Of a stretch of 64,000 nucleotides of DNA, positions 1-10,630 are shown piece after piece. Numbering within the stretch: the stretch's first letter is position 1; each line of letters starts with the position of its first letter. The translations under genes were made by a program, and so were the position numbers. A model generated the notes under the pieces. It was not told the DNA's origin, searched no databases, and saw only the letters and a list, made by a program, of their open reading frames with translations. This stretch comes from Rhytidiadelphus loreus (lineage: Eukaryota; Streptophyta; Bryopsida; Hypnales; Hylocomiaceae). The stretch spans positions 48,341,348 through 48,405,347 of the forward strand of contig OX344764.1 in NCBI GenBank assembly GCA_947034895.1, read 5' to 3'.

Positions 1-939
1 TGATATGAGAAATATTTTATTTGTAGCTAAAGGACTTATTTGTTAAATTGACTAATTGAGACAATTTGACACTTTTGAGACTTTGAAAATAGGGGTGCAA
101 AGTTACACTAAAGTAATATTTGTTGAACCCAAAGATAAATAGAGACTGGGCTACAAAAATAGTAGACAATATTGAATATGTTTAACAAAATGATTGGAAA
201 CAATAGAGGGGAATTCCATCCATTGATAAGATGATGTGAAACACTCATTCAGTTAACGTGACAAAAAGTGAGTGGTAAATATAAAAGCAATTGAATTTAC
301 ATTCAATAATAAGTTCACTATACTCAAGAATTTCAATACCCAAAGACAATATTCAAGAGTTCACTATACTCATCGTGTCACCTGAATTGAATAAATTATA
401 AAATGTTGAATTTATAAAATCTGTGTAGAAACAAAGAGGCTCATTGTACATTAAGCTTTCAACTTTTCTAAATATTTCTTTTGTATTTTATTTTCTATGC
501 TTTTAATAGTAAATGATGCTCAAAAGTCGATGGCTTCAAAAACTTTTCTCACATTCCTAAACATCGCTATTGCCTGTACAAATGCTCTTGGCTGCTTCTA
601 ACGCTTTTAGCTGTGCTAGCCCCTGCAGATATCCTTGCATCAAGAAGGATAATGGGGCCCATTTCCACCATCCATTGCATCAGCACAGCCAATGCTCTAA
701 AAACCACTCTCCTTCCGCTTACAGGTGCTTGGAAGAACCTTTGAAATGGAAAGAGATCTTGACCCTTGAGGAAGTAGCCTTAATAGCTTTGTATTGACAT
801 TGTTTATATATGGAAGTCCAAATCTAGTTGATTTTGAGTCTAGAAAGCACCGTTGGTCTTTGATAATCCTCTGACAAAAAAATGAGTTAATTGAAGGTAA
901 TTGTCTCCCTCCTATAGACAGTGAAGGTCAAGAACAACT
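1..939. other. AT-rich unassigned sequence
   Basis: I see no supported gene here. The longest open frame (570-797, plus, 75 codons) has no recognisable domain and no coding signature. The stretch is low-complexity AT-rich DNA up to the left end of the long inverted repeat near 940. Confidence 0.5.
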
Positions 940-1085
940 ATCCTCGAGCCAAGGAAAACGAGTTCTTGTTTGCAAAAAAAGAGAAATGAATGGATGTGCA
1001 CCATGGATGAAAAGAGATGGTCTTTATACCAAAGATGAAACAATTCATATGGGATATGTAAAGCAAAAATTGTGTTTGACGAAAA

Positions 1086-1150
1086 ATGTTTGAAACAACA
1101 TGATCCAGATGTTTGAAACAACATGATCCAGATGTTTGAAACAACATCTA
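1086..1150. repeat. 23-bp tandem repeat, about 2.8 units
   Basis: The unit begins ATGTTTGAAACAACATGATC and starts at 1086, 1109 and 1132; the third unit diverges after its first 16 bases. The inverted right arm (7400-7480) has a looser array of the same kind (GTTTCAGACAT-like units), so the repeat is an ancestral part of the arm. Confidence 0.75.
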
Positions 1151-1240
1151 GACGTCTAAAACAACGTTGAGATTTACAATGGTCAAGTTCCCATATTCTA
1201 ATTATCCCATATCTTTTGTCTTACCATGGAAGAGAATGGA

Positions 1241-1339
1241 TATAAATATGATTCTCTACCTTTCATTCTTCTTCTTTTTTTCAACAAAGGAATCCCTTCA
1301 TTTTGCCATCAAAAATTCTCTTGATGGTAGATGGTAAGT
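1241..1339 (+). promoter_or_regulatory. Putative TATA box, leader and splice donor
   Basis: TATAAATA at 1241-1248 is followed by a pyrimidine-rich leader and GTAAGT at 1334-1339. The order and spacing resemble a pol II core promoter with a first exon. The mirrored copy on the minus strand has its TATA-like box at 7321-7328 and ACTTAC at 7230-7235. Conservation of both signals in the two arms is the only support; no transcript data are available. Confidence 0.35.
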
Positions 1340-1875
1340 TTTCTTTAATTTGATTGTTCATTTATTTTATTTTTTAATTTATTTCAAATAATTATTTTTT
1401 GTTGATCTTGCCTTGTAGGTAGAAAATGTATCAGAAATCAAAGGGATCCAAGTCACAATCCACATCATTCATTGGATGGATGAAAAAATATCCTATTTAG
1501 CATTGCTAATTGATGTTGTGCTTATGTGGCGGTGACTTGTCCGACACGTGGCGCATTTTGGAGAGCTTCAAAGACTATGTTTTCTATAACGCTAGAAATA
1601 AAACCCCTAAAATCTTGCATGTTTCTTGTGATTTTTGCATGTTTTTTCTTTGTCAATTATAACAAATTTTAGAAGACATCTTTGTTGATCACTTAACCAT
1701 CAAATTCAACATCTTCTCTTATTTTTAAGACGTAAAAGAAAACTCAATTGTCTTATAGTGCTCGCTTGAACTTGGCGTCGTTCATCAGTAGTCTACTAAA
1801 AAATGATGGCTTCAGATTGAATAGGAGGAAATCCCACATCGAGGTTGAGAAATGGTGCTTCTTCTTCCATAACCT

Positions 1876-4033
1876 CTAGACATCAAGGTTTGTGTCGTTG
1901 GACTCATCACACAACTTGAGACTGGATTTGATTGCCATCAGCTCTTTGTAGATGACTTCTTTTTTCTTTCTTCTCTCAACCCAGTCATTTGTTGCTTGGT
2001 TGTGTGGCACCAAAAATTTCCATTTGCTAACAGATAACTTTGGATACCTCCTGCTATGATCTAGAGTCTCATATAGGAAGTGCAGTGCAAACATTTCCAG
2101 ATCCCAATCCATGAAGTGACCCAAATGCTTGAAGAATTCTCTCTTCAAGGAAAACGACTTTCGACTAAAGTCGTAGAAGTCATGGAAGAACCTTCAAGTG
2201 TACGGCTCAATAAGTTCTCGAATAAGCTCACCTTTAGAGTACATGGTGAGGAAGTCCTTCTAGTACTTCCACATCTCATCACATAGCATGATGATCTTGA
2301 TCTCACTCTTGAGATCGTTGAGAAGCTTGATTGTTTTGCCTTCCTTCTCTGGATTAATGTTCTAGAATTTTTTTACAACGACATCCATGAAATTCTGTTA
2401 GACCAGGGGCATAATAATATCAATTCAAATGCAAGCACATTTATCTTTGCCTCGAAGAAAATGCAGTAAGCGATAGTATTCATAGGATAGTTGACAAAAA
2501 TTATAGGAAAATATGCACTACAACACTTGACTAGCCTAACTACAAAATCAAATTATTATTTTCAAGTCGAGGATAATGGTTTAGTAGAAAACCTTACCTT
2601 CTAGTGCCCTTTGTTGAGAACAAATGCATTTCTCCAGCTCACTAGTTCTTCTATCACAATTGTCAGACAAAGGCATTTGATCTAGACGTTTCAGGAGCTT
2701 ATGATCTACCTCCCCCACATTTACTACGTGTAGTCCAAGTGATTTGTGGAGTTGTAGAATTGGGAGATATTCATCAACTTCAATGAATCCAAGGTCCACA
2801 CAATGTAGGCTTTCCATGTTCTAAGTTCAATCCTACAATGTTCACAACACTTCTTTTTTTGGAGATCCTTGGAAGCTTGGACATTGTATTGACTGTTGAT
2901 GATTAAGAACTTCCTATTTTTGATCTCCTTCCATTTTTGAGGCAACTCTTTCAACAATTTGTTGTAATTGTCAACTAAAGTGAGATAGAGTTGTTGACAC
3001 TCTCTAATGTGGCCAAGTGCAAAGAGATTGCACTTCATGGATTTCAAGATTTTGTCCTCCATTCCACAAACTATATAATTGTCTCTAGTAGGAATGCACT
3101 ACTTAATGTTGACAACTTTGGAATCATGTCCTAATACATAGCAGGCCTTGGACTCAGCCTAGATTTTTTACTAAATGAGACTAAATTTATCAATGTCATC
3201 TTTTGGAGACTCTGATCTATGGGTTGGGCAACATTTGTGAGAGCCAAATCTGAACTGCTAGTAGAAACTACTGAGGAAGCCGCTTTTGTCTTCCAACTCT
3301 TGGAGTTCGATTCCCCAATTGCAAGGGCCTCTTCAAATTGGAACTTGGAATGTTTTTGGGATTTCGATCGAACCTAAATCTGTTTGATTGCTCCACTACC
3401 CAACACAAAGGGAGTTGAGCCACTTACTCCTCCTTCAAGATGTTGTCGTTGCTTCTTCTTCTTTTGTAGGCCTATTTATGATTGAGGCTTTACTTACTTT
3501 TGTGTATGCTTGTATATCAATTTCCACATGTTAAGGAGCCTATGGCCATTTATTGTTGCTGATTTGTCAACCTAAGGCAAGTATTTGGCACTCTTGAACG
3601 TTTAGATCAGATAGTCGATAAAGGTATTTCCAAGAAAAGATTGTACTTCCTGCATATCAAACTTTGTCCATGGGTGGTTAACATTCATCACTATCGAGTG
3701 AATGGGCTCTCCATCATTGTTGTCTTGTAGAGCCTCTTGTAGCACGATGACGATGTAGTTGTCGTGGATGGCTTCAATGTTTGTCAACTTTTCTTGAAGG
3801 TGCCATGGAAAAAATAGTCTATTGCTAAATCTGGTACCAAAGGTAGATGAAGTCCTAAAATTGGTTTACACCGAAGGACTATGCAATGACATGTGCTTTA
3901 AATTGCCAAAACTTCTCAAATCCCAAAGCACTCAAGCATTTCTTCAATGAATGATTCATTCCCAAATGGATTGACAAATGGCTCCATGAAGGGCAGGGTG
4001 ATGGAATAGTTATAGTTGTCAACTTCTGCCATC
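1876..4033 (-). pseudogene. Degenerate unrecognised protein gene
   Basis: Several minus-strand open segments follow one another: an ATG at about 4033 opening with MAEVDNYNYSITLPF, then 3787-3602, 3062-2724, 2817-2581 and 2148-1876. Conceptual reading between them shows many stops and frame changes but keeps protein-like composition, with KELPQKWKEIK, CCEHCR and NDWVERRKKKEV stretches and predicted helices. I do not recognise the family. An intact product would have been roughly 700 residues. The gene lies inside the 940-7630 structure and would be read from the right-arm promoter. It could be an element-encoded protein or a captured host gene. Confidence 0.35.
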
Positions 4034-4340
4034 TTGATATAATGACAAGTACTGCAATCGTGTAGACGGATGTTAGTTTATCTTCAACTCAAAGATAATG
4101 TTCAGATGTTGTGAAGTAATAAACAATGTCATGTACATTATTTTCATATGCATGGATATTTAACTAGGTAAATGTTATCTTTGACTCAAAGATAAGTAGG
4201 TCAATGTAATCTTTGGTTGGAGTGATTAACTAGGTCAGCGTTATCTTCAACTCAAAGATAATTTTATAGCATCAATGTATCAAGTGTTTCTACATTTCAA
4301 ATGAGCTCTACGAGGTGAATCAAAATTATAAAAGAGCTTT

Positions 4341-5648
4341 GGGTGATTGCAAGAAAGACCAAACGATTTTGGTAGCGTTTGGTCAAAAACTGCGTTATTT
4401 TTGCCCAGTACTAGGAGTATTAGGAGTACTATAAAATGGAGCAATCTCAACCGTTGATCTAAAAAATCAACGGCCAATAGTACTTTTGAGTACTTTGTAA
4501 TACTGAAACAATACTACTTAAAAAAAATGACAGTGTGTCACAGAAAATAGATAAAATTAAGTATAAATTAATAAAAATTAGAAAATCATGAATAAAAAAC
4601 CCCAAAGAAATTGGCCATTTATAAAGACTTGATAGTGATTACATTTCATCAAAAACTAGAAGTTGAAACCATCATGAAAGTTTGAAGTGCTATGCACAAG
4701 GGATCCCTATTTGCATGCATGTTGAGGACAAAGAATTGTGTTTTTTTTAATTCCCTTTGGTGGGCATATACCCATCTAGTGTGGGAATAGGCCACAAAAA
4801 AGTCAAGTGAGCATCATGTTTTTTGGATACTTCACAGTACTAAAAATCCCTAAACCGCAAAGCTCAGGGGGTGCATTTAGTTCTACTATAATAAACCACG
4901 TATGAACAAGTGGTTTCTAATAAACTATAATTTCAACCTAAAATTTTGAACATTGTTTAATAATGACTATAGCTTTCTATTGCCAAAATTTCCAACTCAA
5001 ATAAAATATGAAATAATTTCTAGAAGAGATTGAAAATGAACTAAAATGGCATGTTTTTCAACTCAAATAATTATAGAGGACACATTTAGATGACCATTGA
5101 GTCAATATTCAACTCAAAATGAACTTTCAATAATGAGTTATTTTTAGGAATTTTTTGTTCAGTTTTTAGACAATTTTTTCTTATATAATATAGGGGTGTG
5201 AAAGTTATTTTTCAGTTCTACAGTGTATCTTTTTACTTCAAAAATTTGTAACTAATTATTATTAACAAATAAAAATATCAATAATTCAAAACATAAACTT
5301 TCAAAGTAGGAATTTTTTTATATTTTTTAAATTTTGTTTTATTTAAAATTCAAAAAGTATATAGGGGGTCCAAAGTTTTGTTCGCACATGGTTTCTGATG
5401 GACACTCTAAATGACACCGCAACCACCCCCTGAGACCTCAAAGTGTGACAAATTAGCTAAATTGATATTTAATTATAAAACTATTTTTCAAGTTTTTTGA
5501 AAAATAATAAATCTCATGTTTTCTAAATTAGCACTCTTCTATAAAAATTTCAAGTCCATTGGCTTCAATTTCCCAAAGTTATGGCCAAAACCAACTCCAT
5601 TACTTCAATTGTGACTCCTCATAGGACCGGTCTTTCTTGCAATCACCC
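4341..5648. mobile_element. 1.3-kb element with perfect 20-bp terminal inverted repeats
   Basis: GGGTGATTGCAAGAAAGACC at 4341-4360 is the exact reverse complement of 5629-5648. The element interrupts the palindromic-motif array, which supports an insertion. I see no flanking target duplication: the left flank ends GCTTT and the right flank begins GTTTA. There is no transposase, so it is non-autonomous. A second repeat (4864-5433) sits inside it. Superfamily is unassigned. Confidence 0.6.
4864..5433 (+). repeat. 0.57-kb dispersed repeat, copy 1
   Basis: The ends are TCAGGGGGTG (4864-4873) and CACCCCCTGA (5424-5433), a 10-bp inverted repeat. The whole block is found again in inverted orientation at about 48824-49385. 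The two copies share long runs such as the TATATAATATAGGGGTGTGAAAGTTA region. It is probably a non-autonomous DNA transposon nested in the 4341-5648 element. I could not see a target duplication. Confidence 0.6.
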
Positions 5649-6800
5649 GTTTATGTATCTTTGACTCGAAGATAGATCTAATACTATTATTAGATATAAG
5701 AGTTGCACCATAGTACCCCTAGTATTTGAAATCAATTTAGTGACAATTATAGATGACTAAAAGATTGTCAGACATAATATGCTATGCGGGGTTTTGGTTT
5801 AGCATTCATGATTAGTTTGCGTTATGTTCAGATTGGTGATAATCATTTATCCTACATGTAATCAATAAACTATCTTTCAAATTAATTTGTTTTTATTTTG
5901 ATGCTTTAATTGGTTTGATAGCTCTTCAATTAATGTAAGTTTACATCCTTTTTTACGCTAGTTCGTATCTTTGACTCAAGGATAATTTTTTATCTATTAT
6001 ATGTCATGTCCGTTTAAAAGGTGAAGTACTTGCATGTATATGCACACAATTATTGCATTATCTTTGGGTCAAAGATAATCAAGTTCGGGAGAAATGAAGT
6101 TTGGTAGAGGAGTGCTATTGTGTATTATATGATTTCAAGAGACTACAATGCTAGTATCTTTGTATTGTTTTTTACATGTAGATAATCAAGTTTGGGACAA
6201 CATGGTCTGGAAAAGGGCATTACTAGTCTAAATAATACCTCCATTAGTGCATTCTATTTATCTTCCAGTCTAGGATAATTATCCTTGACTCAAAGGCATT
6301 TTCTTTCTTACTATTAAAGACAAAATTTAGTGAATATTAGATAACAATTGTGCAAATTTTAATTCTTAAACCTTGAACCCCATATTATGTTTGGTAGAAT
6401 TTGATACTTAGAAATTTAAGTCATTGCATAGTTGTTGAAAGTTTTTTTGAATTTAAATTGCAAATGCTTAAGGTAGAACAAGAGACCTACGATTGTAGAA
6501 AGACATGGTTAGTGCTTTCTAAAGGCAGACAACCACTATAAGAAACATGAGCTTTTTAAAATGTCGAGAAAAAAGTAAACAGGCGTTCCATTTGATGGAG
6601 AGTTGCTAGTCAGGATGTCTCCTAAAATTTGTTAAAACTGACACGCCAAAAACTCACTATAATCACGTAAAACATGATCCATTTGTGCTCGTTTTTTTTT
6701 TACATCACAGAAGACGTGATCTTCTAAACTCTCTACAACATGGCATGTGGACACTACGTAAGCACCACACAAGCAAAGACAATTTTGTGAATTTTTTCAT
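5649..6800. other. AT-rich intergenic sequence
   Basis: Apart from the later members of the palindromic array I see nothing here: no open frame above background and no RNA gene. Confidence 0.5.
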
Positions 6801-6962
6801 CACTAGTAGAAAACGCAGGAATTTTGACACAATTTTGTTGATTTGGTCGCGTTGTTCCAATTAATTTTTAATAGAATTCTATAAAAATCAACAAAACAGT
6901 GACCGGAACATCACGACCAAATCAATAGAATTCTATCAAAATTCCTGCGTTTTCTACTAGTG
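6801..6962. mobile_element. CACTA-type MITE (162 bp)
   Basis: The element begins CACTAGTAGAAAACGCAGG and ends with its reverse complement, giving arms of about 28 bp. It is flanked by the 3-bp direct repeat CAT (6798-6800 and 6963-6965). CACTA termini plus a 3-bp duplication are diagnostic of the CACTA/En-Spm superfamily. It has no coding capacity. The same ends occur at 51798-51971 and on the 4.7-kb element at 52822-57505, which may be a source relative. Confidence 0.9.
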
Positions 6963-7199
6963 CATCCAACCTGTTCTTGACATGGCGGCTAGAAAAGTGA
7001 TGTGGTAACCAACAAGGGTGATGTGGCATGCCAACCATGCTTAGTCAGCATACTTTTATGCCATTTAAGAATTTTAATATTGTTTTTTGAAATGTCAACT
7101 TAGATGTCTAGACATTTTTTAAGACATTAATTGATGCACATTGTATCTATAGGGCAAAATCAACAAAAAAAAAATATATTTTTTAAAATGAACAAGAAA

Positions 7200-7630
7200 A
7201 ATTGTTGAATTCATCAAGAATCAAAGAAAACTTACCATCTACCACCACAAGAATTTTTGATGGCAAATGAAGAAGTTCCTTCATTGAAAGTTAATAAACA
7301 AAAAAGGTGGAAAGGATGTATTTATATTGAAATCCATCCTTTGTCCAAACAAAAGGTATGGGATAAATTGAATATGAGAGCTTAACTTTCGAACATGTGG
7401 ATGTTGTTTTAGACATATGGTCATCGTTTCAGACATCTAGTTGTCATTTCAGACATGGAGACATTATTTCAAACATTTTACATAGAATCCAATTCTGACT
7501 TTACATATCCCATATGGGTTGTTTCACTTCCTACCACTCTACTTGTATAAAGACCTTCCCTTTTCATCCATGACATCCATCCATGCATTTCCTATTTTTT
7601 GCAAAGCATGCCACATGGTTGCCCTTCTCC
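7200..7630 (-). repeat. Right long inverted repeat with promoter-like module
   Basis: This is the inverted counterpart of 940-1420. On the minus strand it gives CATATGGGATATGTAAA (7521-7505), a TATA-like box (7328-7321) and GTAAGT (7235-7230), in the same order as the left arm. It would drive transcription leftward, towards the 1876-4033 pseudogene. Confidence 0.55.
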
Positions 7631-9610
7631 TTAATTTTTCACATTTGGTCAAGCTTTTACCTTAAACCGTAGTAATTTTCACTAATTTATCCACAGTCAA
7701 AATGAACATGCTTGTTCAAAATGAATCCAGTGGCTGATGTGGACTTATAGTGTTCATAGAGACATTTTTTGAAAATGTGCACTTGTTTTCTAGAACATCA
7801 CAAACAACATATCCGTCTTGAACAATATGACCATGTTTTCTAAAAAAACATATATCTGTTTCTCATGACATCACAAAATTTAGGCTCCCTAAACCACTTA
7901 CCACCACCAAACATGTTGACTTCTCAAAGAATGGAACATATTTTTCTTTGACGACATCAAAAACGTTTTTTTTTATATTGAACATAGCTACATGTATGAA
8001 TCAAGACATTGAATGAAGACAACAATTCCAAAATCCTATTCTTCAAGCTCGTCTTCAAGTAGAAAGATCAAAACCTAAAACATAAGGATTTAATGAATTT
8101 GTATTTCAAAACCCTATTCTTTAAACGGTTTTAGAATATCAAAAGCAACAACTATAGTTTTTAATGAATTTGAATTCCAAAACGATATTTCACAAATGCT
8201 AAGAAAACTAAAAACTAAATAATCTATGAATAGAATTTCATAGACCTAAACCTAAACAATGCAAAAAAAATTGCACTTGCTAAGGAGAATAATCAACATT
8301 TTGCACTTGCTTAGTAAAACATCAATTGCACTCAATGCTAAAGTGAAACCTTAAAGAAAAGTTGCTCACAATGTTGAAAACATACTTATAAAGGAAACTA
8401 TCACAAAATTGAAAGCAATAGTGACACCAAAATGAAATGTTGACGGAAGTTGTCCAAAACTACAAGAAAAGCAAAACCTAGCTCAAACAAGAAGAAGCAA
8501 ACCGGGCTAAAAACATAGCTCAAAAGAAAGGAAGCATACATAGAACGACAAAATCCACAACTCTATTAAAGAATTGTTTTGCAACTCCATGACACTAGAA
8601 GACTTCAACACCACAACTCCAAAAATTGTGCAAGTACACAATTCAACTCATATAAAGGCCAAAGTTCAAATTCAGAAAACCCAAAGCGCAGAGCAATAAA
8701 CAAACACTATAAGTTCTCCAAAAAAATAGTGCAACTACAAAACTGGAAGTCCACAACTTCTACTCTACTAATGTCACAAATGAATCACTAAACTCCCAAT
8801 GCTCAAAATCCTATGTACCACTCAAACATTGATAGCATTTGGAACCACAAGAACCTCCATTCACAAAGCAACAATCACAAAACAATCAAGAAAACAAGAA
8901 GCAAGTGTAGGAAGGAAGGATAGAAAGAAAACAAACTAGCATACCATAGCACAAGGAGGAAGATGAACTCTTGAAGCATACTTGAGTTGCCAATGCAACC
9001 TCGGAAACCACTGAACCACCAAATCACCAAACTAGCAGACCACCCAAACCATCCAAACCATTGAATCCGAACCTCAACCAAGCCTCCATCACCACCAAAC
9101 CAAGCTTTGTGTGTTTGGTACTTCATTCCATTATGACTATCAGTAATTAATTCTACTTCATTACACTATGAATAATGATTTGCAATACATTACACATTGA
9201 GCAATAATTTCTAATACATTACACTAATCATGAGTAATAATGTCTACTTCATTACCTTAATATGACTAATATTTATATGTCAATATACTAATATGAGTAA
9301 TCATTTTTATGATTTTAAATGAGAAATAATATCCTTCTATATTTTGTCAAATTATTCACACAAATTCCATGATTTCTTTCTTTCATTTAAAGTTCAAAAA
9401 ATTACGGCATTCGCCTGCTTCAATTATTTTTCTATTCTCATTAGAAGCCAAGGAAAAAATAGCATAAAATTCATATGCTTAGAATGTTTTTTTCTCTCCT
9501 AGAATGTCTTCACATGAATTCCACAACTTTTTCAATGCGAGTTCTTTGAAGTACATCTCAAAATTTTTTTTTTTTTTTTCACCCAAAATTTCAAAACCAA
9601 TTTTAAATCT
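7631..9610. other. AT-rich sequence without recognisable genes
   Basis: Open frames at 8579-8791 (plus) and 8875-9126 (minus) are short and compositionally biased; the second is a run of Trp, Gly and Phe from repeated CCAAACCA-like DNA. At about 9131-9260 there are three imperfect units of roughly 42 bp containing TACATTACAC. I see nothing else. Confidence 0.5.
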
Positions 9611-9980
9611 CCTAAATATTTACAACTTCAACATATTGTTTTCCTCTTCATTGTCACACAAATTTCAAGACATTGGAGATTCGGGTTTTGTAAACTACAA
9701 GGCATGGCCCATGATTTTCATGCACTACATCGAAAATAAAAATAATAGGGGGTTAAATTGAATTTGGTCATGAGTTTTACATGTCCTAAATACTTACATC
9801 TTCTACATGTTTTTTTCTTGTTCATTGTCATGCAAATTTCAAGACATTGAAGATATAGGAGGGATAAACGTAATACAGGGCTTATGATTTTTATGCTATG
9901 TGTAAGTCAAAAATGAAAAATAATAGGGGATAAAATATAATTTGGTCATGAATTGTAAATCTTCTACATATTTACAACTT
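9611..9980. repeat. Tandem duplication, about 176-bp unit
   Basis: Units start at about 9611, 9785 and 9964 with CCTAAATATTTACA or a close variant. They share TTTCAAGACATTG, AATAATAGGGG and TTTGGTCATGA at matching offsets. The second unit is complete and the third is only begun. No coding function is apparent. Confidence 0.7.
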
Positions 9981-10390
9981 ACTTATAATTTTTCTCTCCA
10001 TTCCTCTAGGTTCAGATTTTCTTTGGTTCCTTGTTTTAAATTTTTTTTATTGTAAGTCCTAAAAAATTACTAAAATTTAAGATGCTCATAAATTTTAAGT
10101 CTTTTAAATAAAAAATATTCAACAACCACAAAGTTATCTGAAGACCAAATTTAATGGAATGGGATCATGTAGAACACATTAGGTTATTAATTATGAACCT
10201 GTATAAAACTTGGCAAGTGCCACATGCATTAAAAAATATAAATAAGCATGTTCATAGTGTTTGTAATGAATAATGCTTTTGAGTTGTACTTGAATTTTTT
10301 AGCTCTATTAATGTACTACCTAATTGATTTTTTAATACTCTAACCAGATCTTTACTCATTTTCCTTTATAAATCATAAACCCTACACCTT

Positions 10391-10616
10391 TCGTCTTCCA
10401 ACCTCCCTGAACGCGTTCCGGCCTGGAGGTGCCCCGCTGTTGTGTTTGGCCGCCGGGTGTTCCCCGGCTGCGCTGGCTCCTACTGCGGTGTCTGTCCTTC
10501 TCAGTCCGGTCCTGTCTTGTATTTTGTCCTGTCCCGCCAGGCCACCTGTGGCTGGTGTCTGTATTTTACTTCCTTGCAATGAAATTCCGTTTCATTTGTT
10601 CCAAAAAAAAAAAAAA
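10391..10616 (+). mobile_element. Short GC-rich retroposon (LINE 3' end or SINE) with poly(A) and target duplication
   Basis: A GC-rich block of about 210 bp in AT-rich surroundings ends in about 17 A residues (from about 10603). It is flanked by a perfect 14-bp direct repeat, AAACCCTACACCTT (10377-10390 and 10617-10630), the hallmark of target-primed reverse transcription. Overlapping open frames on both strands are not coding. No pol III A or B box is obvious, so a 5'-truncated LINE 3' untranslated region is more likely than a SINE. The perfect duplication implies a fairly recent insertion. Confidence 0.9.
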
Positions 10617-10630
10617 AAACCCTACACCTT

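Larger units (their letters stand above)
940..1420 (+). repeat. Left long inverted repeat with promoter-like module
   Basis: This is the left arm of the 940-7630 structure, matching 7200-7630 on the opposite strand. It contains a 23-bp direct repeat (about 1086-1150, nearly three units), a TATA-like TATAAATA at 1241 and, about 90 bases further on, GTAAGT at 1334-1339. That last site would be a good 5' splice site for a leader exon. Both signals recur at the corresponding place in the right arm. The similarity is moderate (my visual estimate is about three quarters), so the arms are old. Confidence 0.55.
4078..6279. repeat. Dispersed array of palindromic 19-21-mers
   Basis: A near-palindrome, TTATCTTTGACTCAAAGATA with variants, occurs at 4078-4098, 4175-4195, 4241-4260, 5656-5674, about 5966-5985, 6058-6078 and 6259-6279. 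A partial copy directly follows the last. Spacing is mostly 65-100 bp once the 1.3-kb insertion at 4341-5648 is set aside. The array starts 45 bp upstream of the putative ATG of the minus-strand pseudogene, where operator or transposase-binding sites could lie. That role is inference. Confidence 0.6.
940..7630. mobile_element. Candidate long-terminal-inverted-repeat DNA transposon (MULE-like architecture)
   Basis: Sequence at about 940-1420 recurs in inverted orientation at about 7630-7200. It can be followed block by block: a run near TTTGCAAAAAA, then CATGGATGAAAAG, GGTCTTTATAC, CATATGGGATATGTAAA, repeats of ATGTTTGAAAC or similar, TATCCCATA, a TATA-like box, CATCAAAAATTCT, and GATGGTAAGTTTTC. 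Long inverted ends with inward promoters are known for Mutator-type elements; applying that here is inference. I found no transposase of that family and no clear target duplication, so the outer limits are approximate. The interior holds a degenerate minus-strand gene and two nested insertions. Confidence 0.4.

Noticed and set aside
4333..5655. Target duplication for the 4341-5648 element
   Set aside because: The flanks (GCTTT left, GTTTA right) do not give a direct repeat of any standard length, so I left the superfamily open.
8875..9126. Trp/Gly-rich membrane-like 83-residue protein
   Set aside because: The sequence derives from CCAAACCA-type repetition; hydrophobicity follows from composition.
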